DNA of 64,000 bases. Source: Hypericum androsaemum. Lineage: Eukaryota > Streptophyta > Magnoliopsida > Malpighiales > Hypericaceae. The stretch is taken from assembly GCA_963995505.1 (NCBI GenBank), contig OZ023193.1, positions 5,230,521-5,294,520 of the forward strand, given 5' to 3'. Position numbers and translations under genes: made by a program. This document shows positions 22,480 to 32,385 of the stretch, piece by piece; within the stretch, counting starts at the first letter, position 1; each line of letters starts with the position of its first letter. Below the pieces are notes generated by a model. It did not search any database. It saw nothing but the letters and a program-made list of their open reading frames with translations, and was not told the DNA's origin.

Positions 22480-23687
22480 GTAATTTTCTACAAATCCTAG
22501 CCGTGTTAGGGTTTTAGCCCGAAAACTATGTTAAATAGGCCCCTAGGCCGTCCATTTTGCCACAGAAATAATAGCCACGAATTTCTTCTCTCTGTAAAGG
22601 TGAGGAGCAAAATCTGACTCGGGAGGAGGTGCTAGGAGAGGACGAGATCTTCCGGGAATCACCGCACGAAAGGGGTAAGCTTTTGACCTTATTTTCCTTC
22701 TTGGATTAGAGTAACTTCTGCCCCAAGTCACGTGTTCTGTCTTCCAAAAAGGTGAAGAGGACGAACTCACTGAATCTCGGGAGGATCGTTGGAGGGTTAA
22801 GAATCTAGGAGCAACGTCAGGTAAGTGGAAATCGTAGATCGAGAGTTTTAGGATTCTGAACACATATGGCTCAATTTAGGTTTCTTATTTAATCTGATAT
22901 TTCTGATCTGATTTTTGTGATGCATGAGAAATCGATTTGATTCTGTTTTGTGTACGAATTTGATAAGCTGATTCTGTATTCGCTTATGGATCTGATCTCG
23001 TTTCTGTTTGTTTATGAAATTGATTCTGTTCGGAATTGAGTATAAGTTTCGATGTGGATATGGTGGTTATGTTCTGTTCAGTCATGCGAAATTATTTCTG
23101 TACCTTTTGGGCCCTATAGTTCGTACGCAGCGTTTCAAAGGGGCAACCGGGTAACCATAGGTGCGTGTGATCAAATGGATAGGGAGTGCAGAAATTATCT
23201 AGGCTCGTGTGGATACTCTTCTGTCTTTTGGGCCCGCAACGCGGGAACGGAGGGGTACTTTCTGGGCCCCCGAGAATTCCATCATGAATATGTTCGGCTC
23301 CGGAGTCTATGTATGTTAGTCGGTTAGGGGATCCTCTGTGCTTCACAAAGTTGTTCGGTCCTTATGCTCGTATATTTAATCTCGTTGTGAATATATTTGT
23401 GCTAGTTCCACTTACTGAGTTAATCAACTCACGTTAGTCGTATGTGTTTCAGATGGTTCAGCTGAGGTTCGGGATCGGGAGTAGAGGGTTCGACTTGCAT
23501 GCATCATCACTGTTTTCTTTGAAAAAATAAAGGCGATTGATTCTCCGACTGCGCGTATTTGGATTTGATGACAATTGTTCGTTTTTCTATTTATTAAAGA
23601 ATTGGATTTTGATTTGTAATAAAATCTGATGCCTAGCGGGATGTTTTAATCCTCGGGCATTGCCACTTCTATTTTCTGGTCGTGACA
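22480..23687 (+). mobile_element. LTR-like repeat, copy 2 (plus orientation)
   Basis: Diverged relative of 5333-6540 in the opposite orientation. It starts near AAATCCTAGCC, has a GGGCCC-rich centre at 23100-23280, a TTCCACTTACTGAGTTAATC block at about 23405 and ends GGTCGTGACA. The first 350 bp contain splice-like GTAAG motifs. No gag or pol is attached. A solo gypsy LTR is the best reading; the left boundary is approximate. Confidence 0.5.
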
Positions 23688-24031
23688 ACAAAATAAAACC
23701 CACAATATAACTCCCAACATATTTACGCCAAACCAACTGCAAACAAGGGTCATGGAGGATGGAAGACGTTGGATTGTGCACCGGCAGCAGCTTTTCGGAG
23801 GTCCTTGAGGATGTGCTTGGAGTCCGCATCCCATGTCAATCCAAGCATTCCAGTCACATGCCAAGCGTTCTTCACCGATTTAAGGGTTTCTGTTTTTTGG
23901 GAGGGTTTCAGAAATTGGGTCCAATTTCGCCCAATTTGGAGAAAGTGTAAAGTTTTGCTTCAATTTTTTTCGATTTTGCCTCATTTCCATCCCAACCAGT
24001 TTTTTGTGTTCGAATCGTCCGTTTGATCGAA
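23688..24031. other. Unassigned stretch with a possible gene scrap
   Basis: On the minus strand around 23750-23860 a short open stretch includes MLGLTWDADSKHILKDLRKA, which looks protein-like but is too short to assign. Nothing else recognised. Confidence 0.2.
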
Positions 24032-24133
24032 TTTTGGTGGAATATGCGAGGGCTGGTGTTGCAATGTTCCAGGGAAAAATTATATCTCCGTTTACGTATT
24101 TGTAATCCTTTTACATGGAGAAAATAATGGAGA
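24032..24133 (+). pseudogene. F-box gene relic (about 100 bp)
   Basis: Aligns by eye with 968-1081 of the F-box pseudogene and 49240-49350 of the intact gene. Shared text includes GGGCTGGTGTTGC, GTCCAGGGAA (here GTTCCAGGGAA) and ATTTGYAATCCTTT. It retains the GG that the first pseudogene lost but has several other small deletions. Sequence on either side does not continue the homology. It marks a third F-box copy. Confidence 0.7.
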
Positions 24134-24393
24134 TTTCGCGTAAAATTTGAGACTGTCTTTGGTAATTTACCGAATCGATGCAATGTACGTTTCGCATAAA
24201 TTATATGACGTGGATTGCCAAATATCAGTTATGTTGCTAGAGATTATCAAGTAATAAAATTTCAAAAAACACTAGTAACGGAATTGCGATTTTTAATTAC
24301 AGAGATTGAAATTGCAATTTTATATCACAGAAATTGAAATCGAAAACCACTGAATTGTTATTTATTTATTTTTTAACCAAAAGGAGTTATTAT

Positions 24394-24676
24394 TGTTATA
24401 AACATTATCGGATATAAGTAATAATAATAAGTAGAGAGGAAAAGAGTAGAAGAGTAGAATATGAACTTCTCATTAATATCTCAAGAATGCATCATCCAAA
24501 TGGTAATACAATGAGTTCTATTTATATGCTAATACATTAACCACTCCATAACCCACTAACTCACTAAACTTGCTTTATGGAGAAGTGGTGAAGTGGAGGA
24601 GATGTGTCTTCGAACATGGAGGAGGTGGATGGAGAACATGGAGGAGGTGGCATCCATAAATAATTAATACATAATA
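24394..24676 (-). repeat. 3' LTR of copia element 2
   Basis: 283 bp. On the plus strand it runs from TGTTATAAAC to ACATAATA. A purine-rich GGAGGAGTAT adjoins it on the minus strand as polypurine tract. Confidence 0.9.
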
Positions 24677-24883
24677 CTCCTCCTTGGATGCCATTTGAAT
24701 AATGTGCCTCATTAAAACCTTATTAGAAAAAATCCTGTGGAAAAAATCCTAATCAAAGAAAAAAGAGTACATCATCATAAAATTACTGCCTCATTAAAAC
24801 CTTACCCGAAAACCCATTGGGACAAAACCGTGGTTAAGGAAAAAGTGTATAGTGTAAAATGATATCTCCCCCTGATGTCTACA

Positions 24884-26494
24884 TCACTTGAGATCTCTGA
24901 GTCGTTTCAGACCGATATTACGAACATGCTTCTCAAAAACTGTAGTGAACAGAGATTTCGTGAACAAATCTGCCAAATTGTTACTTGAACGAATTTGTTG
25001 AACACTTATCTCCTCATTCTTTTGAAGATTGTGTGTGAAAAATAATTTTGGTGATATATGCTTTGTCCAATCACTTTTAATATACCCGTCTTTCAATTGT
25101 GCAATGCATTCGGCATTGTCCTCGTATAAGGTTGTAGGTATTCCTTTTTAAAAAGGTAATCCACATGATTCTCGAATGTGTTGGACAATAGATCTCAACC
25201 AAACACATTCCCGACTTGCTTCATGAATAGCCAAAATCTCAGAATGATTAGATGAGGTGGCTGCTATAGTCTGTTTCATGGAACGCCATGAAATAAGTAT
25301 CCAGTCGGATAAATATCCTGCATCTGCATATCCAATTACATCTGCATTTGAGCCACTAGGATAATACAAACACATATCCATTGTACCTCAAAGATAACGA
25401 AATATTTGTTTTACTCCAGTCCAATGCCTTCTTGTAGGCGAAGAACTGTATCTTGCTAGTAAATTAACAGAGAATGATATATCAGGTCGTGTATGACTAG
25501 CAAGATACATTAGCCCACCTATTGCACTTAGATACGATACTTCAGGACCAAGAAATTCTTCACCATTTTTTCGAGGTCTGAAAGGGTCCTTTCTCACATC
25601 AAGTGACCTTACGACCATTGGAGTGTTCAACGGATGCGCTTTATCCATATTGAAACGCTTTAGCACTTTTGTTATATAAGTTGATTGATGCATAAAAATT
25701 CCATCTTCAAGATGTTCAATTTGCGATCCGAGACATAGTTTGGTCTTTCCCAAATCTTTCAGTTCAAATTCTTTCTTCAAAAAATTAACTGCCTTTTGGA
25801 GCTCTTCGGGAGTTCCAATGATATTGAGATCATCAACATAAACTGTAATTATAACGAACTCAGATTCAGATCTCCTTATAAAAATGCATGGACAAATTGG
25901 ATCATTTATATAGCCTTCTTGTATAAGTAGTCACTAAGACGGTTTTATCACATGCGCCCTGATTGTTTCAATCCATATAAAAATCGACATAGTTTGATCG
26001 AGTATAGTCCTTTTTTACCAGAATCACGTACTTCTGCTACGTTGAATCCTTCTAGGATTCTTATATAAATGTCACTGTCGAGTGAACCATATAAATAGGC
26101 TGTGACAATATCCATAAGACACATATTCAACTTTTCATGTACTGCCAGACTTATCAAATACCGAAACGTGATTGCATCCACCACAGGAGAATATGTTTCT
26201 TCATAATCAATACCAGGTCTTTGAGAAAAATCGTGTGCGACAAGTCGTGCTTTATATCTCACGACTTCATTTTTCTCATTTCGTTTACGCACAAATACCC
26301 ATTTGTATCCTACGGATTTCACCCCTTTGGGTGTGCGGACTACAGGTTTGAAAACTTCACGTTTCGCAAGTGAATCTAATTCAGATTTCATTGCGTCTTT
26401 CCAATTTGGCCAATCTTTTCTATGCATGCATTCCTTGATAGATTTTGGCTCTAGATCCTCTTCACCTTCCATAATATTTAGCGCTATATGGTAG
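24884..26494 (-). pseudogene. Reverse transcriptase and RNase H of copia element 2
   Basis: The RT N terminus reads WPNWKDAMKSELDSLAKREV, then VGYKWVFVRKRNEKNE, KARLVAHDFSQRPGIDYEET and MDIVTAYLYGSLD. The YVDD box lies near 25840 in a separate stretch. The thumb and start of RNase H follow (LASHTRPDISFSVNLLARYS, YADAGYLSD). RNase H appears to have lost about 16 codons after YADAGYLSD, running straight into SWRSMKQTIAATSSNHSEIL. C-terminal RNase H (SSNNLADLFTKSL) ends at 24884. Stops occur near 25930, 25385 and 25145. Confidence 0.87.
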
Positions 26495-26913
26495 GTAAAA
26501 ATATCGTCGATGATAACTTCATTTTGGTTCTATTTTTCTCCAGTCATAACATGATTTATTGAGATCCCATGATTATCACAATGTTCAGGTACCTGATCTT
26601 CCATTGGAAGTGACTCTTCTAGAGTGTGCCCTTCCTCGATATTGACTGTGAACTCTTCAGGAGTCAAGATATCCTCAATTTGACCATCTTAATATTTTGC
26701 TCCTTTTCTTTTACGAGGATTTTTATCTTTGGAAACAATAGGTCTACCACGTTTAATTTGTGCCTTATTTTTATTGGCAATAATTGATCGTCCTTCAGGG
26801 ACATCAATTCTAAAAGGAGCATTAGTAGCCGGAATATGTGACCTAGTCACTCTCTTTGGGTCAGCAAAAGCGTCTGACAACTGATTAGCTAAATTCTGCA
26901 GATGAATTATCTT
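26495..26913 (-). pseudogene. Integrase-RT linker of copia element 2
   Basis: Low-complexity, basic linker between integrase and RT, with KRGRPIVSKDKNPRKRK and nearby acidic stretches. Such linkers are poorly conserved in copia polyproteins. Confidence 0.6.
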
Positions 26914-28415
26914 TTAAACTTCAAATTCACTTTGCTTTATGCGAGGATCTAAATAACATAATAATAATTCATTCCAGCTAATATCTTTTTCAGGCTGCTT
27001 ATTTTTTCCCCCTAATATTGGGAATATTGATTCATCGAAATGGCAATCAGCAAAACGTGCCGTAAATATATCTCCAGTACGTGGCTCAATGAACTTTATT
27101 ATCGATGGAGATTCAAACTCAACATATATTCCCAACCTTCTTTGAGGTCCCATTTTAGTGCGTTGTGGTAGAGTAATTAGAACATAAACCGCACATCCAA
27201 AAATTCTTAGATGGGAAATATTTGGTTCCTGACCATAAACTAATTGTAATGGTGAGAATTCATGATAACATGTTGGCCTGATGCGAATTAACATTGCTGC
27301 ATGTAAAACGGCATGTCCCCATGCAGAAATAGGGAGTTTCACTCTCATAAGTAATGGTCTTGCAATTAATTGAATTCGTTTAATAAATGATTCGGCAAGA
27401 CTATTTTGAGTGTGAACATGAGCTACAGGATGTTCAACATTTATACCAATGACCGTGCAATAATCATTGAATGTTTGAGAAGGGAATTCACCAGCATTAT
27501 CAAGACGAATGGTCTTAATAGGATTATCTAAAAAATGAGCTCGTAATCAAATTAATTGAGCTAGTAATCTCGCAAATGCCAGATTACGAGTCGATAATAA
27601 AGATACATATGACCATCTAGTTGATGCGTCAATGAATACCATAAAATATATAAATGGTCTACATGGTGTATGAATAGGTCCACATATATCATCTTGTATA
27701 CGTTCCAGAAACCCAATGGATTCAACCCCAATTTTAGCTGGCGATGGCCTCATTATTAATTTGCCTTGAGAGCATGTAGCGCATGATAATTTATTGGATT
27801 GGAAAATCTTCTGGTTCCTTAAAGAATGACCACATGAATTATTAATGATTCTTATTATTGACCCGGGATGGCCCAATCGGTCATGCCAAATCACAAAATC
27901 AGTAAACTTTTGGTTTACTATTGTATGTGCTTCAATTGTACTGATATATGTATAATATAAACCAGATGAATAAGCAGGTAGCTTTTCCAACAAACACTTT
28001 TTACCCGAAATAATATTTGTGATGTACAAATATTCTTTATTTCCTTCATTTGTTGTCTCAACATGATACCCATTTTGGCGTATATATTTAAAACTTAATA
28101 AATTTCTTTGAGACTTAGGAGAATATAATGCATTATTTATGCAAAAATTCGTACCTCCAGGTAATAAAAAATTAGCTCTTCCATAGCCTTCAATTAAATT
28201 CGCAGTACCCGATATAGTACTAACATTTACTTTTTGTATATGCAAAAAGTAAATGTTAGTATATGCAAGTGAAGGAAATATTTATCATCCTTAAGTATGG
28301 TGTGCGTTGTAGCACTATCTGCTAAACACAGATCTCTTTCTCGGATAAATGAGCCAACTGGTGCCAATTCCATACTCTTCATAATAATTAAAAAATATAT
28401 ATATATTAAATTCAA
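26914..28415 (-). pseudogene. Protease and integrase of copia element 2
   Basis: Protease starts with LCLADSATTHTILKDDKYF. After the snap-back insertion the reading continues VNVSTISGTANLIEGYGRAN into the pre-integrase block (IWHDRLGHPGS, CATCSQGK). The integrase core shows DICGPIHTPCRPF, FIDASTRWSYVSLL, IRLDNAGEF, then SLAESFIKRIQLIARPLLM. The downstream part has ISHLRIFGCAVYVLI. Frames change at 28230-28260 and a stop lies near 27545, so integrase is split. Confidence 0.88.
28218..28261. repeat. Perfect 19-bp inverted repeat with 6-base loop
   Basis: TACTAACATTTACTTTTTG at 28218-28236 is exactly reversed and complemented at 28243-28261, around the loop TATATG. One arm encodes the expected protease-integrase junction of the element. 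The other is an inverted copy that breaks the frame. Confidence 0.93.
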
Positions 28416-28599
28416 ACAACGAAAAATATGATAAGGGAAAATTATGGAAACATATTAAAGAAATAATCAAGAACATAAATATTAAACTACTATTTAATAA
28501 GAAAATTAGCAACATCCAAATGAGTGAAGTCATTTTGGCCAAAGTTCGTGCTACCCTCCACGTTTATAATGCCAATACCACCATCATCATTGACAAAAT

Positions 28600-29450
28600 T
28601 TGTCTCGGCCTTCTCTTTGCCTTTCAATAATTATTGATAAAGTTCAACTAGATGCTTTGGAGCACGACAGGTACGAGCCCAATGACCTTTGCAGCCACAA
28701 CGATGACACTAATTTTCTATTTTCATTCCACCATCACCATCTCTTCCAAATTTCTTCTCCTTGTTCTCCCACTTCAGGTAGCGAGACGTGTTCTTAAAAT
28801 TACTATCACGGTAACCATATCCTCCACAACTAATACCACGTCCACGACTGCGACCGCGGCCTCTATAATTAAATTTTGTCACATTTAAAAGCTCATTGTT
28901 TTGTTCAGCTACAAGAAGAAAATCAATCAACTCAGAGTATTTCTTGAAACATTTTTCACGATATTGTTGCTAAAGGAGCATATTCGATGCATGAAAAGTG
29001 GAGAATATTTTCTCTAACATATCAAAATCAGTAATCTTTTCTCTACATAATTTCAGCTGAGAACTTATGCGAAATAGAGCTGAATTATATTCACTCACAA
29101 TTTTAAAATCTTGGAATCGCAAATGCATTCAATCATAACGAGCTTTTGGGAAGATCACTATTTTCTGATGCTCATACCTTTCTTTCAAGCCAATCCAAAG
29201 GATTAGTGGATTCTTTAGTGTGAGGTATTCAGCTTTCAAGCCTTCATCTAGATGGTGACGAAAGAAAATCATTGCCTTAGCCTTATCTTGAGCACAAGCT
29301 GCATTTTTCTCTTTGATGGTTTCGACGAGACCATTAGCATCAAGATGAATTTCGGCATCCAAAACCTATGACAAATAATTCTTGCCGGTGACGTGGAGAG
29401 CCAAAAAATTAAGTTTGGCAAAATTCGACATAATAATACTATCATAAGCA
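28600..29450 (-). pseudogene. Gag of copia element 2
   Basis: Opens near 29430 with MSNFAKLNFLALHVTGKNYL, then ILWIGLKERYEHQKIVIFPK and, after a stop, MHLRQ-like text (MHLRFQDFKIVSEYNSALFR). An arginine-glycine-rich stretch (FNYRGRGRSRGRGISCGGYG) precedes the zinc knuckle CHRCGCKGHWARTCRAPKHL. Stops are at about 29130, 28970 and 28705. Gag would assemble the particle. Confidence 0.82.
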
Positions 29451-30021
29451 AATAGAATAAGTTAGACTAGGACTAAAATATAATCGATATCCATTACTAA
29501 AATAAATTAGTAGAAATAGTCATTTCATATCTATCGGTGGGATTTAATTAAATAAATAACATCTATTCAGTTTTTTTGTTCATTTCGTAAAATCATAGTT
29601 TCTCAAAAATAAATTTACAAACAATAGAAGAATGATTTAAAATGAAGAGGTGAATACACAACACATAACGCAAGAATTTACTAGATAAATTTAGATTAAT
29701 AAAACATGATTATGATATTTTTTTAATCACAAAGTAAATTTCGAATAGTAGCCTTTTTTTTTCATGATGAGAAACCAACTTAATGAAACAAAAGAAGCAT
29801 ATCCAAATTTCTACATTGAACAAATTGTTAACCTAGCCTTACCATATTATAAACGCAATTTCATAATACATGATAACGGGGTACAAATCACCACTTCATA
29901 ATGCATGATTACGTATTTAACAAAATTAAATAAATAGGAATCGTAAAAATTACTTACAATGCTATAGCTCGATCTTCTCAAAAAAGTGTTGAGAATGCGG
30001 TAGAGTCTCGTGCTGATAATG

Positions 30022-30304
30022 TGTTATAAACTTTATCGGATATAAGTAATAATAATAAGTAGAGAGGAAAAGAGTAGAAGAGTAGAATATGAACTTCTCA
30101 TTAATATCTCAAGAATGCATCATTCAAATGGTAATACAATGAGTTCTATTTATAGGTTAATACATTAACTACTTCATAACCCACTAACCCACTAAACTTG
30201 CTTTACGGAGAACTGGTGAAGTGGAGGAGATGTATCTTCAAATATGGAGAAGGTGGATGGAGAACATAGAAGAAATAACATCCATAAATAATTAATACAT
30301 AATA
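30022..30304 (-). repeat. 5' LTR of copia element 2
   Basis: 283 bp, paired with 24394-24676. Compared with that copy, most differences are C/T or G/A, including a cluster of G-to-A changes at 30268-30280. Confidence 0.9.
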
Positions 30305-30440
30305 ATTATTTCAATAAATGCATTGTAGTGATCAATTGTTACCCAATTGTTATGTTAATATTTACTATAGAGTACAGGTCAGAAAAGCCATGTCAAAAGG
30401 AAAAGGTCGAGACAAAGTAATTAAATTTGTTAGAAGAAAT

Positions 30441-30907
30441 CATTGTTTTCAAAAACGACCCAGAGAGCGACCCGGATTTTGGTCCGTTCTCTGGGTCAAC
30501 CGGTCCGACCGGTCAAACTGGCGGTCGGACCGGTAGTTTATTATATATATTTTTAATATATATTTAGTAAATAATAGGTTTAAAAATTAATATTCTTGAA
30601 ATGTTGGTAAATTTATTTCATATTTAGTATAATTATCTTTGTAGATTTAGTTTATTTTGTGTTGATTTAGAAAAATCGAGTAGAAAATCTGATTTTTTTG
30701 GGTTGGGTTGGGTGAAATCTGGTTTTTGGGTTGGTTTTTTGGTCAAACCTAACGAACCGGATTTTTCCGGGTCAAAAATCCGAGCCACTGCCTGGTCTGA
30801 CCGGAAATCTTTCGGTTCGTTAGGTAACCGGGCGAACTTGGTTTTTTGACCCGAGATTGGCTCCGTTTCGCGGTCCAGCCGGTCGGACCGCCGTCTCGAA
30901 AACAATG
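30441..30907. mobile_element. hAT-like MITE with CATTGTTTTC termini
   Basis: The ends are CATTGTTTTC and GAAAACAATG. The 8-bp target duplication GAAGAAAT is perfect (30433-30440 and 30908-30915). Internal words such as CCGGTCGGACCG near both ends extend the inverted symmetry. No transposase. Same family or group as 4209-4796. Confidence 0.85.
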
Positions 30908-30999
30908 GAAGAAATAGATTTGTTCATGGAATTGAAGAAGCATGCGGTCCCAATATTTGCAGCCGCGAAGTCACTTGTTGTTTCATGTGTTAATAGATT

Positions 31000-31239
31000 T
31001 TGAATTACTTAATTTTTTTTAAAGTTACAATATAAAAACTATTATTGAGAGATATTTAAAATAAAGTTCGATAATATTTGACTTTATATATGTCAGAACT
31101 TTTAGCTGTTACACGTAGTTTCAATGACAAATTAATTTAAATTTATAGTTGTTCTGAATTCGAGTTCTAATTTCTTGAAGATTAAAAAACGTCAATGAAA
31201 GAGGTCACCCTGAAATTGGTCTGGCAATACACTATTGCT
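31000..31239. other. Intergenic flank
   Basis: No gene seen. The last 100 bp (CGAGTTYTAATTT, CAATGAAAGAGGTCA, AAATTGGTCTGGCAATA) resemble 46255-46330 in the upstream block of the intact F-box gene. Confidence 0.35.
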
Positions 31240-31520
31240 TATAAAGCAAAGTGCGATTTTTAATAAATTAATATATACTTAAGTACTTTTTTAATTTAAT
31301 TATTCAGGTGTGTTAAATTTTTTTAATAAATATAAAAAAGAAAATTGCTAAATTCACTTTTTTTGTGTGTTATAAGGCCTGAATATATTTATAGGCTCTG
31401 GTAAATAAAACCCAAGTACACACAGACTGACAAGTACACCACATGACGTCATCCTCGAGGACCGGACCCGACACAACGCACGCGAAGGGAAACCTTCTGT
31501 TCTGTCCGGAAGAAGATATT
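31240..31520 (+). promoter_or_regulatory. Duplicated upstream region of the F-box unit (copy 3)
   Basis: Collinear with 20260-20540, sharing GTTATAAGGCCTGAATAT, ATAGGCTC and the CTGTCCGGAAGA-type block also found near 48075. The G-box seen in the two other copies is mutated here (CACGCG), but a TGACGTCA bZIP-type site is present at 31444-31451. No F-box coding sequence follows. Confidence 0.6.
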
Positions 31521-31529
31521 AATGTCAAA

Positions 31530-31811
31530 GATATTGGATAAAAAAGTACGAAGAATCGAAGAAGAACTAGAGAGATGAGAGAGAGAGAGATTCGGAGGGA
31601 AGAGAATATGCAGTTACTTTATTTTTTTTGAGGAACGAATAGGCAGTTATAGCCGTTAGAGAGGGAGGAAAAGTCTGCTACAACAAGTTCCAGAATGATC
31701 CCGGAGATTCCCATCTATTCTATTTATACCCCAGATTATTGCAATCTAGTACCCACATTAACTATTATTTACAATTGAGTCCCTGAACTCATAACATCCC
31801 ACCCCTTCAAG
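31530..31811 (-). mobile_element. LTR retrotransposon remnant (LTR end plus polypurine tract)
   Basis: On the minus strand CTTGAAGGGGTGGGA abuts TGTTATGAGTTCAGGGACTC, the typical join of polypurine tract and 3' LTR. The LTR-like part has a CTATTTATACC box on the plus side and a GA-rich end at 31560-31610. The other LTR and coding region are absent. It interrupts the ancient F-box/DRG block. Confidence 0.5.
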
Positions 31812-31828
31812 ATGAAATGGCAGCTTGA

Positions 31829-32245
31829 AAGTAAGAAATGGCAGCTTAACAATTTGTTCTGACAAAAACGAGCTTAACATCTGTTAAATTAGTCGATCAT
31901 AAATTTAGTTGTATGTATAAACAAAACTTCGAGTTGCCCGGCTAGCTAACATGACATCCAACAAATAAAAGAGAAAACAAACACACGTAGATAAACATAT
32001 ATTGGGCCCAACTCTAAATTCTAAAGCCCAATGGGATTTGAAGAATTGGAAATCGCTTTTTAATCCAACAGACTTTACTAGAACCTCGGGAATCCCTAAC
32101 CTCTGCTTCCTTCTCTCCTTCTGTGTGCCCAATTTTAGCTCCGGTGAGTAACCCATCAGCCCATTCTCTCTCCTCCTTCAGAATTTATCTTAAAAATTGA
32201 ATCTTTTTCAATTTTTTTTTAGAAATTATAGCTTGTTCTAGTGGT
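31829..32245 (+). promoter_or_regulatory. DRG pseudogene 5' region, duplicated at 45805-46241
   Basis: Over about 420 bp this matches 45805-46241, including ACAAAACTTCGAG, AACATATATTGGGCC, CAATTTTAGCTCCGG and GAAATTATAGCTTGTTCTAG. It contains the promoter and probable 5' UTR of the DRG gene. The second copy has the upstream part only, without DRG exons. Confidence 0.75.
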
Positions 32246-32385
32246 TTATGCGTAAAGATTGATGCTTTAGCTTCTTGGGATTGTCGTATTGAAATTCCTG
32301 GTAGAGGGTAGGTATGATTTTTTCTCGTTTGTGTGAATTGGTTTGGAAATTGCAGTGGTGGGCAGCTAGTGGAATTGGAAAAAGT

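Larger units (their letters stand above)
24394..30304 (-). mobile_element. Second Ty1/copia retrotransposon, inactivated
   Basis: Two 283-bp LTRs enclose 5.3 kb. The target duplication ATTAT is at 24389-24393 and 30305-30309. On the minus strand the order is gag, protease, integrase, RT and RNase H, so it is Ty1/copia. Its sequence differs clearly from the first copia element: the knuckle is CHRCGCKGHWARTC and the RT box sits in VYVDDLNIIGTPEEL. The primer-site region reads TTATCAGCACGAG, not the initiator-Met type. LTR ends are TA...CA rather than TG...CA. Multiple stops and a snap-back insertion in the protease-integrase junction inactivate it. By eye the LTRs differ at about 19 of 283 positions. 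Confidence 0.92.
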
